64,000 nt of DNA from Glossina fuscipes (taxonomy: Eukaryota > Arthropoda > Insecta > Diptera > Glossinidae), in the NCBI RefSeq assembly GCF_014805625.2, contig NW_023998422.1, positions 2,189,934 through 2,253,933 of the forward strand. Direction: 5' to 3'. The translations under genes and the position numbers were made by a program. This document shows, piece after piece, positions 34,001-46,699 of this stretch. Under the pieces are notes generated by a model. The model ran no database searches and had not been told where the DNA came from. It saw only the letters and a list, made by a program, of their open reading frames with translations. Position 1 is the stretch's first letter. Each line of letters starts with the position of its first letter.

Positions 34001-37000
34001 AAAAAAAAAAAATGTTGATTTAACCTTCGTTCCTATCTATAATTTATCTAGTGAAATAGCCAACCGATTTTAGAAATATCGATTTGAGTTGTGAGTATTG
34101 AAATATATCAAGATTAAAATTTCGAGAAAAGAAAGAATCATTTGTTAACAAATAGGACTTAAACTAACTTAGTGAAAATAAGAAGCGGCTAAAATATTTA
34201 AAATTCCATAGCGAATTATCTGACATTGCAATCTTTTTATAGCGCAACTTTAGTTTATTGGCAAAGGCACCCTTGACTCCTTTAGAGTCGTTTTCATACC
34301 TAATCAAGCGTCATCGATGAAGCTACACTGACGTATTTATTCCGATGACGGCTTAGAGAAGTTAGAACAGGCTAAACTTTAGGCTGTGACTTCCAAATAG
34401 TTATTCATGTAAGACAAGGGATCATGTCAAACCGCTTTGGCAAAACGACCGAAATTTCAAGAAAAAAATTTCTTAAAGGTAATGAATTTTTCAATTAAAA
34501 AAAAGTTTCAACCCTAAGAAGTTCGTTAATTCAAATGATAGCGGAAAATATCTTCCTGAGACCTTTGTGGGACAGGCATAGCATTTTTTCATATCAGTGT
34601 CCACGGAAATACAGCACAACCTTTGAAGTCATTCCAAGATTTCCCTAAAATAAGGAGGAAGAGGATATACGATCAAGAAAGCAATCTTAGCAACATTCTC
34701 TGTAGATTGAGAACATGCTAGGCGACCACGATGTCTTTTAAAAATAGCTCTACTAAACTTGGGTCCGAATTTTTACTCCCAGAAAAATCTTGACAAGCAG
34801 CTTAAAAAGCAATAACACAAAAACTATTTAAGATCGGCATGGGAAGTCAATGCTATTATGAATTCAACATCGCAACTTGTATAATTAAAAGTGACTTATA
34901 GCATCTTCGATGAATGTAGTTTTATAGTTTGCTAAGAGTTCAACGCTCTGCACTCCACACCATCTACATAAATTCTACGACTACCAGAAGTTTCATGAAA
35001 AACATTGAACTTTCTGTAAATTAACTCCATCGTTCGATATTACATACATTTCCTCACTTGCTTTCACCTTTTCGAATGGTTAGTCCAATAAATTTTTGTC
35101 GGGGTAACTTTGGATAGAAAGGAAAGCCATTTCTAGTTGATCATGGCTCTCACATTTTTGCCTTGAATCGTTTAAGTTAACTCAGCGATGTAAAGGCTTC
35201 CAAACTATGGCCGAAGCTTTTAATGCCTTTCAAATTAGTGCGTTTTAGTAATAATATGACAGTCGCGTTCTAGTGCATAACCCCAATATCGAATCGAGAT
35301 ATAATTGAATAAAAGTATTTTCACTGTTAAGGCATATAACTTTTACATTTTTTTCACGTGATGGCACAAGCACCATCAATATTTCTATTCGTCTTTTTAA
35401 CCACAACAAACTAAACGAATTTGACTTTAATTCAAGGTACGAGGTTATGGATTATTAATCTAAACGCAATTTCTATGCAGAAATGAAAGACCGAAAGACC
35501 CCTCATTCAAGATTCAAACTGTGACTAATAAAACACGCATCAATGTTATTTACCGCCACCTCTCACAACCTCAGCACTTCATTTATAATTAGTTTCAGTT
35601 GAATAATATAAAAAAAAAAAAATAAATAAATAAATAAATAAAAAAAAAAAAAAAATCCATAAAACAACAATGCGTAGAATTCTTTATTTCTCCGTTTTCA
35701 ACTTAAATTCCTTAGTAGTCACCTGAACGATAACGCGAAGAAAACAAATACTATAGAGAAATAAAAAAAAAAAAATAAAAAATAAATAAATAAGAAGAAG
35801 AGAAAAGAAACAACAAAACATTCGAGACGCATAAACCCTGCAATTGTGGTGCGGTTTGGTTTTAGAACAACAAAATGACCTTCACATGAAGGCAACTCGA
35901 TTAAGACTAATCTATATACTTAACTTTATATATTTCCAGATATATGAGTTTATATATATATATATATATACATTAAAAAAATATATATATGTACCTATAA
36001 ACACAAATACGGGTAATATATAGACAGACGTACCGGGGTTTGCGATGATGGTGGTGATCATGATGATGATTATGACGATATTCGGAAGACTAAGGCAAGT
36101 GCTGGCGACCTGTTTGGCATTTAATGCGCTTTCAGTTCATGCTTTTGCATGCTTCGTTCGTCATAGTCGATAAACAAAAAAAAAAAAAAAACTAAATAAA
36201 TAAATAAATAAAAACAAAGACAACAATTGAGGAAAAGAGAATAAGAGGAAGCAGGAAAAGAACATCAATTTTTTTCTTCTTTTCTTTTTTTTTTTTTTGT
36301 CTTCTTTTGGTTAAGAGGAGAGCATCGAAAGCAGAGCTTTAAGTGCAGGCCAACCAACTAGCAATATATATATATATATATATATATTCATCGTAATGAT
36401 GTTATTGCATTGGTCAGCAAGCAGAATGTACGTAAACTAGTTGCTGCACGTAAACTGAGTGTTGACTGACGTTCAGTTGTTTACGTTACGCTACCTTAGC
36501 ATGAAATTAAACAAAATTTTGTAATCTTCTTGTAACAGATAGAACGGCAGTGGTTTCGAAGGACTTTGTCCATCCCTTCATAAGTTTTCTATCAAGTTAT
36601 GAAAGGAGGTATGCTCTTGATGGAATTGTGTTGACGACATTTGAAATTCGACTAATACTGTCGAAAACTTCACTAGTGTAGACTAGAGGAGACTATGTTA
36701 CGTAAAGGGATTTTTTAATAACCTTTCTGTTAGGCGATGAGCGATACTTGGTTGTTAGATCGAAAAGTGTTTCTCTTTTATATGAACAGAGGTAATTATT
36801 ACGTATTTGTTGCAAAGGTCAACAGCAGAGTTCCACTTTTCGGTATTCATAACTCGTTTCTTTTCACATCCACCGCACGTGTATTAGATCTATGCAAGAT
36901 TTCCGAAGCAATTGAATTGACTTTGGAGGCCCTCGCTTGAATATCGTAGACCATTTAAAAGACACATGTCATGCGGTTGATCGTAATCAAAATTTCTTCC

Positions 37001-39240
37001 AGCAAACTTTAACTTTGTACGTTCATTAAATATGCCAGATTGAGCATCGGACCCCATTCGAATATAACTTCTTTTTCGCTATTTTCTTTCTGTCTGCCCA
37101 ATGGCATTGCTAATGCAAGAGCTCGAGCATCTGCTTCTTTTTGGTATTTCTCTTTGCTTCGCGTCAGCTTTATTGTAATTCTTGAGATGCCTCTTCTTTC
37201 AGTTAACTTGTTTGTATGTTTTATTTTTTCGCTTTTAGGCGGTTACCAGCATGTTTTTGTCGAAGGATCATCAAAGACATTTTTATCTGCTTTATACATT
37301 TCGTTTTATTTGTGGTTAATTTTTCTTTTATTTTTTATTTTTTATTTTTATTTTATTACTTTCGGCTAAACTTAAGTATTTTGAATATTGGTTTGGTATG
37401 TGCTTTGAGTATTTTGCCGCTGAGCGAAAAATTGTAGAATCGCAGAGTCCTTGGTAGACTAACACTAAGAAACAATATATAGATAAATAAAAGAAAAAAA
37501 AATAAAAATAGGAATAATAATCAGCCACACACATAAACATTCCCCACCCCACTGAACACAAACCAACACCTTTTTAATTTTATTTTATCACTGGTAGTAA
37601 ATCTCCTTTTCTTGGTTTTTTTTCTTTTCTTTTTTATTTTTTTTTTTATTTTTTGTTAAAGTTGTTGCTTACACGATGTGTGTAGTGAACGTACTCATCT
37701 AATTATGTAGCCAAGATTGACTGCAAGCAGCTAATTCTTGCATATTGTGGTTAAGTTTTAAGTTTCCTTTGCTTTGCTTTGCTTTTGTCATTTCAAGTCC
37801 AGCCTGTACCCTGGCTAGCCGGCCAGCCGGTCAGCCGACCGGCCCATTTAACGTGATAAATGGATTTTTGTTTTTGCCAGTTTTCACAAACTGTAGTCTG
37901 TACACGATCATCCTTCACTTTTTAGGGTCAAGGATAACGTACGCATAGCATATAGAAAAGAAAATAACTTTTCTTGTCTGTCGGCTGTCCTGCGTGTGTG
38001 TCGTGTCGTTTCGTTAATGCCTTCTAGATGTCAAATGATTTAATGCAGACTCGCTATTCTAAAACACGTAAACTATGTAACGATATCTTGCTTGTTGCTT
38101 TTGTCTTCGTTTTTCTCGAATAACGCGACAAGCTTTTTCAATATATGATCGCACCTTGGCAAGAACAATGTATAGGGTTCAGAATGTGCACATATGCACA
38201 TATATAAACATACTGTTCTTGGAACTGTAGTGACAGATTACATGATAGTGTGAAGTTCACAGAATTTATGGCTATTAAGTGGTCGCGATAAAACTGTTTA
38301 CCCAGGAACCAAGCTAGCTGCAGTTAAGAAAGAAAAAGGTAAAAAGGTAAATAGTAAACCACCCTGTTAATACTTCATAGTACGAAGATAACTTTTGTTC
38401 TCGTTAACGAACAAACTCCATAGTGAATGGGAAATAATTGTTTTCCTTAGTTTCTCATTAAATTCTTTATTCTTTTAATGTGGCTTGAAATGTAAATGAA
38501 ATTCATAAGTAATACGCATCGCGTGCATAAAGAGCATTTTTTTTTTACATCATTGTTTATGGACAATTGGTCGAAATACATTCAACTTGACTATGTTAAT
38601 AGGGATATAAAAGGAATCCATCAAAAAAGAAACCGTTTACTGATCTGCTTATTGCATTGCCTGAAATTGAGTGATTTTTGGAAAGAGTTTTAATTGTTAA
38701 AGTTGTATTAGACTAACTCAACAGTTAACGGGTACGTTATGTGTTCTGGATGCTTTCAAAATTACCAATACTTGATTTAATTGTTGCACATGGAAGCACG
38801 AGGCGCTCGCAAGAGATCAAACAATTTAGATCTTTGTAAAAGTATTCTACAATTGCCAAGGACCTTTATTCTTTTCCACCTAACCCAGCAGGCTAGTTTC
38901 AAAACTCATCTAAACCGCACCGTTGGGCACATCTTCTTGATAATGAAGTTCTGCGTTGATTCTTGTAGTTTTTTTTTTTTTTTTTTTGTTTCTACCTAAA
39001 TGAAATGACAAATCGGTATCAAGGAATCCACTCTACGCGTTCTTCTTGACATATTGCCCCAGCTTGAAGTTATGCTTATCTTTTATGCGAGTTGACCGAA
39101 AAAGTGATCTGGTGTGGCTCAATTTCAGTGAATTTAATTTTCTTATCAAAGACCTAACTATTATTATTATTATTATAAATGTAGGCAGAGAATAAACTCT
39201 AAGACTAAAGTCTGAAAGCACTAGCATCTAAGGCTTTCGG
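34001..39240. other. Non-coding stretch, no gene seen
   Basis: I find no coding exon or mobile-element domain. It contains A- and AAAT-rich blocks near 35609-35655, 35762-35793 and 36176-36212, AT runs near 35951-35970 and 36364-36387, T runs near 36268-36299, 37616-37657 and 38968-38988, and a GC-rich CCGG-containing patch at 37810-37845. Confidence 0.55.
37810..37847. repeat. GC-rich AGCCGG imperfect repeat
   Basis: Units resembling (C/T)AGCCGGT or CAGCCGACC follow each other about four times in an otherwise AT-rich region. The cluster contains several overlapping CCGG sites. Confidence 0.6.
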
Positions 39241-39254
39241 CTTTTATTAGAAAC

Positions 39255-39335
39255 TCTGAAGCACTTGAGATTTGAACCCTTGACCTTTGAGCTGCTAGTC
39301 GAGACTCTTGCCACTCAGACGGATCAAAGGTCCAA
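39255..39335 (-). repeat. tRNA-like remnant (possible SINE head)
   Basis: On the minus strand the block reads GTCTGAGTGGCAAGAG (A-box-like) and about 45 bases later GGTTCAAATC (a good B box). Between them is CTCGACTAGCAGCTC, resembling an anticodon arm with AGC in the loop. The anticodon stem does not pair properly and no acceptor stem closes it, so it is not a working tRNA. A tRNA-derived SINE or tRNA pseudogene fits best. Confidence 0.4.
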
Positions 39336-39422
39336 ATATTCTCCATGCCTTTTTTAAGTCAAGTACTACAAATTGAAGTTTCTTACCTTGTAAAGGTTAA
39401 ATTTTCCTGAAATTAATTTATT

Positions 39423-39465
39423 CTTTACCCTAAAATTAAGTTATTCTTTACCCTAAAATTAACTG
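39423..39465. repeat. 23-bp direct tandem repeat
   Basis: TTATTCTTTACCCTAAAATTAA occurs twice in succession with one base between the copies, preceded by a related AATTAATT stretch. Confidence 0.8.
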
Positions 39466-39469
39466 GAAA

Positions 39470-40745
39470 AGTATTACCTTCCATTTATTAATAAATTTTG
39501 TTATCGAATAGCTTAATTAACTCAATTAACTTAATTAAAAAATCAATGTTTGAAAAAGTTTTATGCTTTGTAGCTTACGCTAATGCAAAATAGTATAGAT
39601 AATCGTGGTCGTTTAGAGCGCTGGCGCTTGAAAAATTAATAACAAGAACAACAACTTCAACAATTGTAAAAGTCACATTCACATGCAAACAATAAAAACA
39701 CTGCATTTGCATTAATTCTTATTAACGATAGTGAAAAGAACAATTCGCAAAACGAATTTTCAAAATATGTGAGTAAATCGGGTCCGGACGTTTTCTAATT
39801 CTGCGACGGTTTTGGCCATACTAAATGTGTACGCATTAACGATAAGCAGATGCCACTGATAGCGAAAGTGCTACGCTAGTCAAAGAATTTAACGCGTATA
39901 CAACTCTTCTGAACGAGTTTAACTATCTTGATAGACCCCGTTCTAAAACCGAGGCCATGAAACCCACTTTTCGCGACGTTGCGTGTGGCTTCACTCACTT
40001 TCATGCACTATGGCAACCATTCCACCTTCTTCAAGCTTAGACGAGCTAACCGCTCAGTTATGGCCTTCATAATGGTTTATTAGACTTAATATTTTTGATT
40101 TTTATCTCGCATTGAAGCCTTTGTTTTATCTGAAGATGGTCATCGTCCGATGCTGTTGGTCACTCTGAAGTGCATTACATGACGAACACTTTCTAAAACG
40201 AATTAGGGTAAATTTAAAAATTTTTGTTCTCCATGATCTTGAATATAAATTATAAAGACATAGATAGTTCCTTGCTCCTCCTTCTACTCATCTGTTATCA
40301 CCTATTTCTGTTTTGGTTCCGTGAAAATCCAATCTACTGTCACCTACTATCTGTTCTGTCTGGCTTTAGTAAGCATTGAAGAACAGCTCGCATGGAAAAC
40401 AAGCAGCAAGCTATTTAAAGGTTACGAACCTTAGTTGTATTGCAGTTGCTTGGGAAGTTTATGTTGTAGTCTACTGCTTGACGAGATTATAATTCCCTAA
40501 AAGCAATTTGCTATTCCCATTTCATTCAGCCGATGAGAGGTAAATTAATAATATAATAATTCGTAGATTCCAAACGTGAAGCTCGAGAATTGAATTTCCT
40601 TTGGCCTTTTTGCAGAATTTTCGTTAAAGTCTACAATTCAGCAAATATTCCGTTGAAATGCTATCGTTAATCATTTGATGTTTCTTCGTCTATGTCTTCG
40701 CTGATCATTGTATTGATGTCGACCTTCAAAACTTTCCAACTTTTT
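39470..40745. other. Non-coding stretch, no gene seen
   Basis: No recognisable exon or repeat. Parts of 39950-40100 could be mobile-element sequence joined to the LINE fragment to the right, but I cannot show it. Confidence 0.45.
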
Positions 40746-40799
40746 TGATTTGTTTGGAATTCCGTCCGCTTGCTTTTCCTTTACGCATGTTAACAATAA

Positions 40800-41560
40800 C
40801 TGTTTGAAAACAAATCATTTTCTATCGATTTCAAAGATTACTTTTGCTTTGCCACTCTCGAAAAGAAGGCCTAGAAAATCTTTTAAAAATTACAGTGGTA
40901 TTGCCGAACTTAAGGCACTGCCCAAACTATTTAAAATACTAGTAATAAAAAGACTCATTGTCATTTTAAGGCCAGCTCAATCGCTCTGTCAGCATGATTT
41001 TTAAGTGATAGGTCAACCTCCAGAAACTTTCTAGAGTTCTGCAGTCCAATTACTTAAAAATTGTTTTCGACTCAAGACACAGATATCCATACTGAAAATT
41101 TCGAGTTAATAAAACTCAATCTTTTTTAAGGAATTTAATGAGCCCTATATTACCAAGTGGTTATATACGTCTTCTTTTAGACCAACACTAAAATACTCCG
41201 CTTCTGTCTGGTTTCATAATTAGAGACTCCATACTCTCCCTCTTGCGAGATTAAATTCTATCCTACCTCTGCCCTACGGAAGAGATTGAAACCTATCGAT
41301 TTACCTGACATAGAGATAAAACGTGAAATGTTGGACGTGACGTTTTTATTTGAGCTAATAAAGGATGCTATTTGCTCGCCTGCTTCATCCATATTATATG
41401 CTTAGCAGGACCCGAAGATATTTTCTTTTTTTGAAGCTACTACAACGCCGAAGAAATTATGGTTGATTATATTACGTAACTAACGCCCAATCTTTCGCAG
41501 TTCATTCAAACACAAATAAATTCTATCATAACAATTTTTTCAAAATGTTTTTACATAACT
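40800..41560 (+). mobile_element. Jockey-like LINE remnant (reverse transcriptase and C-terminal part)
   Basis: From about 40830 the plus strand reads ITFALPLSKRRPRKSFKNYS, then GIAELKALPKLFKILVIKRL and ending in QSLCQHDF. This matches the opening of jockey-clade reverse transcriptases (VPIFKKGDxxxxxNYRGI, PKLFE, QHGF). After a stop at 41002-41004 another frame gives EFNEPYITKWLYTSSFRPTL and KYSASVWFHN. A third gives LKPIDLPDIEIKREMLDVTF and LFELIKDAICS, which match the segment after the reverse transcriptase. The catalytic centre with its YADD box is missing, so the copy is internally deleted and has at least two frame breaks. It is inactive. Confidence 0.72.
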
Positions 41561-41599
41561 CAACTCTGTATTCTTTCCTATTATATACTTTATCTTCTC

Positions 41600-44500
41600 G
41601 CATTGATTAATTCGAATTCAAATATGTTAGAAATTAGAGTGTTATGCTATTTGCATAGGTAACGTATGATTACATATAACCTTAGTTTTTTCTTCAATTA
41701 TTGTAATTAGTTATGAAACACATACATTCTCACGCCAGTATACGTACTTGTCAGCATCCAAAGTTTTTGTTTACACTACTGCCGTTGTATGTCAAGTTAT
41801 TTTCAAACAAGTTATGATCTTTTGATTGCATGTTCCGCTAATGTTATAATCTTTAGTGGATTTTGGCTAACAATTAAATAAATCAAATTCTTATATGGGA
41901 AGAAAAGACTTCAAATTGCGGATCAAATTACTCGTAAGAATACTTTATGAAATTCATAAAATTCACCCCTAGCATCTAAACTTTTCACATCAGTTTGGTT
42001 TTATTCAGCAATTTTGTAGGAGGCGCTTCGAAATTTGAATTTTTTCCATATAACGGCTTTTTTAAATTTAGGTTGGGCACAAATATCTTTGGTGGTTTAG
42101 CGTGGGTATATACTTTGTCGGCTTAACCCCACGGTACCCGATAACGCACGGGTTAATTTAGCGTAACCGGCACTCTGCAGTGAGTTGGACAATCCCTATA
42201 AGCTGGGAGCCTAAACTACACTGGAGAGACCAGATATGTTTACTGTGAATGGCTCAATAAAACCACTCTAGGGAGTGTTGAGGCTAGTTGGGACGGACAC
42301 AAGAATATTAACGATTTCGTGAAGCCAACAAGATAAAGTAAGCAGGTTACATAATCTTGTGAGAAAATTTGTAAACTTAAATATAAACGAACAATAAGCA
42401 AATTTACCGTGTCGAAGAGCAGTTTGATGGACGACGGGGTGAAGAAAAATTTTGCTCGTTTGCCTTGCGCGTATTACATTTAAGCATCATAGCTCATTCC
42501 ACCAGAAAAAAATTTGGAAAGTAGCTTAGGAAGCTCGGCGTAATAAATAAAAACCAATTTTCATCCTACCTGTGACTCGTTCTCAGACAACACTTTTAAT
42601 AAGATATTTTCAACAATTGTTACGCTCCTATCTTTAAGCAAAAGAAACATTTTTTGGCCCTGATTGAATTGTTTATATGCATGACAGCATTTGACGAACA
42701 CTTGAGTGTTGATTTATGGGAAAAAATTATTGGCATTTTTTTCTCTCGTTCTCTGTCGATCTTATATTATATTATTGCTTAGAGATTGAATAGTACGCGA
42801 TTTAAATTTTCAAATCCTTGTAATTACTAAAATGAATGAAAGGGCAAAGAATTAAATTTAATTCACTTTCAATTAATGCGTCAACAATATGTTTTTTTTT
42901 TTTCTTTTTTCGTTTTTTTTTTTGTTGTAGCCGCAGCCCTTTTTTGTTATTGGTAATTTAGGAAATACTACGAAGGCAATTATCAATAGTCATTTTTAGA
43001 GACAAGCACATGAAAAGTGAACGGAAGAAATAGAACAGAAGGAGAAAAAGCAAATCAGAAAAATACCCTAAGCGATAATTTTAATGTTAACCAATTTAAC
43101 AAAATGATGCGGATTTCGTGGAAAATTAACTGCCGCTTACTGTACTGTACCATGCCAGACTATATGGTACATAGTGATTGTAATGTCGATAAAGTATTGA
43201 ATTAGAATAAAATAATAACCTGAAAATGTCTAGATTAGTTGTCGTTTTTTTTTTTTGTCTTATGAAATTAAATGAACGAGACAACGACATGCAGAGCGTG
43301 CATGCATGCTTGACCATAGAACTAATAAAATCGCATTATTTCTTCAAACTTCTAATGGCTCAAGAAAAAAAAAAAAAAAGAGAGTCATTTTGTAGCTGTA
43401 AACGAGCAATTGCGCAGTCGCAGCAATTGGGCTAAACTATTAATATGATTTGTGTAAGCTTTCGCCTAGTGGACTGGGTCAATTGGTGGCAAAAGAGCGC
43501 AAGTTGTGATCTAATATTAAATTGTCATTATTTATCGAAGCCTCGAGGTGCATCTTAAACAACAACAACAACAATTGGAAGAATTCATTGTTTCAAGTTT
43601 CTTTTTTCTTTCTTTTCATTCTCTTTATCTCTTTTTCTCCCTACTTTTTTTTTTCCTATTCAGCAAGCATAGTTCATGTTAAATGTCAGTTGCAACGATT
43701 GTAAATATATCAAACTGCCAACTAGGTGTCTGTCCAATAAAAAGAAAAAAAAAAAAAAAACAAAAAATTAGTATATCCGGCGGCTTTCTATGCTTTTTCA
43801 AAATATTCATGCATGCGCATAAGATGGACATATACTCACACCTTTGCAGGTTTCGTTCGCTTATACCCCAGCGAATTATTTTGAAATCATTATCAATAAA
43901 AAAAAAAAAAAGTGAGTTACGCTTTCTCGTCTAAGAAGAAGAGGAGAGCAACTACAGCAATTGGGAAAAGGGAGATTTAAGAGAGGTTACCTTTCACTTC
44001 ACGAGCTACTAGAAGAATTCTCTTTTGGTTTCATTATTTATTATTTATTGATGACAATTTGATTGCACTCGCGTTCAAATATTATGAATGAATGTGTGTA
44101 AATGGAACGAGATACTAGCGTTAAAGTAATTATCAGTCAGACAATTTAGGTCTTCTTACTATGCTATCTGCGGGTCAGTTGAATTATATCTTTTCTTTTT
44201 TTGTACATTCTATAACGAAGATTTGCCGTTATCAGTGCTTGGCAGATAAGCCATAAAAAAATTACTTCATTTTTATTAAAAGACTTAAGGACTTGTAAAC
44301 CTTTCCCATAAGAAAAAGCTCCCTTCGGTTGTAAAGGCCAAAGGCAATATAAGTTCTCAGCTCATTATTTGTTGTTGTCTTCCACTTAATTAGCCTTTGA
44401 AACAATATGTGGTCGCACAAACAATTCATTGCTTTAAGTCACTATACAATATGGAATGCCATCAGGCCCAGGTTCGTAACTATGCTTTAGTGATCTCAAA

Positions 44501-44800
44501 CCTTGAAGTATATTCTGCTGATAAATTGCAATATTTGGAACCTCATTAGAATCATTTATATGACACGGATAATTACTTATCGATGCAGAGTTGTTAGTTA
44601 CGATGAAAGACATGTACAGGAATCAGTGCCATTGTACGACATCGATGAAAGAACCAAGGAGACTTTTCTCTTAAAGAACTTATGAATATATTCGGGATTA
44701 ACACGAAGTAATATTTTTACCTTTTACATGCATCTACAATAATATTAGTGATTCCTATAATTAAATCCATGCCTAGACTAGCCTAGCCTAGCCCATCGTT
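41600..44800. other. Non-coding stretch, no gene seen
   Basis: I see no splice-bounded coding block. The block near 42060-42340 is less AT-rich and may be a scrap of an old element. T or A runs lie at about 42892-42921, 43364-43379, 43745-43760 and 43900-43912. A GCCTAGCCTAGCC run sits near 44777-44793. Confidence 0.5.
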
Positions 44801-44814
44801 TAAAAAATTTATTT

Positions 44815-46692
44815 TTCTTATTCTTATAGTATTTAAGGATCTCATTAAAGCACGGTGGACAAGAGCTCCGTCGAGACGGTTGTCTTATTGGAACGGCTGC
44901 TGAAATAGCTAAAAAAGTAGTTAATTGTAAAACGAAGCCGCCAGTGACATTATGTCCAATATTAGTTAACAGATTCTTAAGAAGTAAAGTAATAAAAGCT
45001 TTGTTAGAATCATAATATGAACTAAAAGGAAGACCACATTTCCTTGGTATTACATTATTCCCAAAATTTCTGTACAGGGTTTAAAAACGTACAGTGCATC
45101 AAGCGATGTTTGATACCATTCCTCAGATAAATGAAAAGTTGCACAAGTAAGTATATCAGGGAAATTTGCAAAACATAGGTCCAGGATTCTATCATTGCAA
45201 TTTGGAACTTGATTATGGTGAAATAAATAGCGTTCCGATATTGAATTGAAAAAGGTCTATTTTCTCTCTTAGGTGTACTAATACTAATAGCAAATAACCA
45301 ACGTATTTCACTAGGACGTGAAATGGCTTAAGTCTTCCAGTGCTATTACTACATCCATAGACTCTTGAACCGGAGCAGTATTTCATATAAATAACAACAT
45401 TAGCACTTGGAGGCATATATAAGCCAGTAATGAACAAACCTTTTCTAGCCAATTTTGTCCCTATGGCAACGAACTAAACGTCCGACAGAGTCAGAAATTC
45501 AAATAAGTTGGATGGAAACTTTTGAAATGGCCCTGCTCGATCTTCTCTATCTCTTCTAAAGACATGGAAGTTATGTTGAAAAATCTCAGACGTATGAAGA
45601 TCGGGGTTCAGGCAGGTCCCAGTAAAAACCTTTCATGAACATTCAGTACGCATTGAGATTAGGTAAGCAGAATATATTTTAAAATTCATTCGTAATATTT
45701 TCATAAATGGTAGACAACGGGCCGAAGGACTTGCTCAGTTTTTTATAGTTGGCTGTGTTACAGGGATTTTACTTGGGGATTTGTTCCTCGCAATTAATTC
45801 CTTAATTACATACTAGACAAGATTAGCTGTTGGTACAGGGAATCCGAACATGCTAACACGGCTTAGGTTAACTGATGGAACTTTTTCCGTCCAATACACT
45901 CTCATACAAGGCTATCTTAGAAACAAATATGGCCGTTCTAGGTGGAACTGGTATTAAGATCGCGGCATTCAAAACGCGATTATCACAAACTACAAGTGGA
46001 GAATTTTAGATTGGAGCAAAAATATCTCTCGACCATCCGCTTGGATGAGCTAGAGAATATGAGTTAACAGAGGAAGAAGCTCTTTTATTTTGCAGTCTCG
46101 GGGATTTGGACGAGTCAGAACCAATGAAACGAGACATTTTTGACGGATGCGTGTAACAGACACGCGGTAAGTTATAACGATCGCTAACGTTAGTGTTCGT
46201 GTTCGCGATTTGAATGTTACTGTTATTAATAACAAGTACACCAGGATCTTGGTTTTTCTCCAATGAGTTAATATGCAAAGCATCTTTTGCAATCGGTAAG
46301 GGAAGATTCCACAGCACCAACATGGAATTTAACGACATAAGGTCGACTAACCCACCTGAAGGATGGAGGAATTTCAAGATGAGGAAAATGAAGAGGGCCG
46401 GAAGAGAAGAGCCACACGTCACACTACATTTTGGTCCCTTCCCGTTTTGGGACCATTCCGAGAAATCCAAGCAATTAGATTCGTCGAACGAGGTCTTAGG
46501 GGCCCGAAACTTCGCAATAAAAGACGTTAGCTTTATCTGAATCTCAATCTTCGTTTGGGCAATAAAAGTCAATGTCACTCTTGCTACAGTCAAGACATGA
46601 TCACCGCAACCCTTTAGAGGAATCCACAACAGCATTCGCAACTCTGCCTGTGATCCCAACACCTTCTGGGGACGCGATGAGTTGGCAAACAA
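44815..46692 (-). mobile_element. Degraded jockey-like LINE, endonuclease region and upstream ORF
   Basis: On the minus strand an open frame at 46692-46006 (228 codons) has no domain I recognise and may be the remains of the first ORF or of the linker before the endonuclease. Further on, in changing frames, come FVAIGTKLARKGLFITGLYM ending in PPSANVV (about 45400-45480) and then RILDLCFAN (about 45170-45200). Those match the endonuclease of non-LTR retrotransposons, which has VYIPP and, near its end, GRxLDLVFxN. Stops and frameshifts break it up. No reverse transcriptase is visible on its 3' side. The copy is inactive. Confidence 0.6.
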
Positions 46693-46699
46693 AGCGGGT

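Noticed and set aside
33828..34073. Plus-strand frame crossing the N gap
   Set aside because: Undetermined bases make the frame meaningless.
46214..46540. Plus-strand 108-codon frame
   Set aside because: Antisense to the longer minus-strand frame within a LINE remnant, with no motif of its own.
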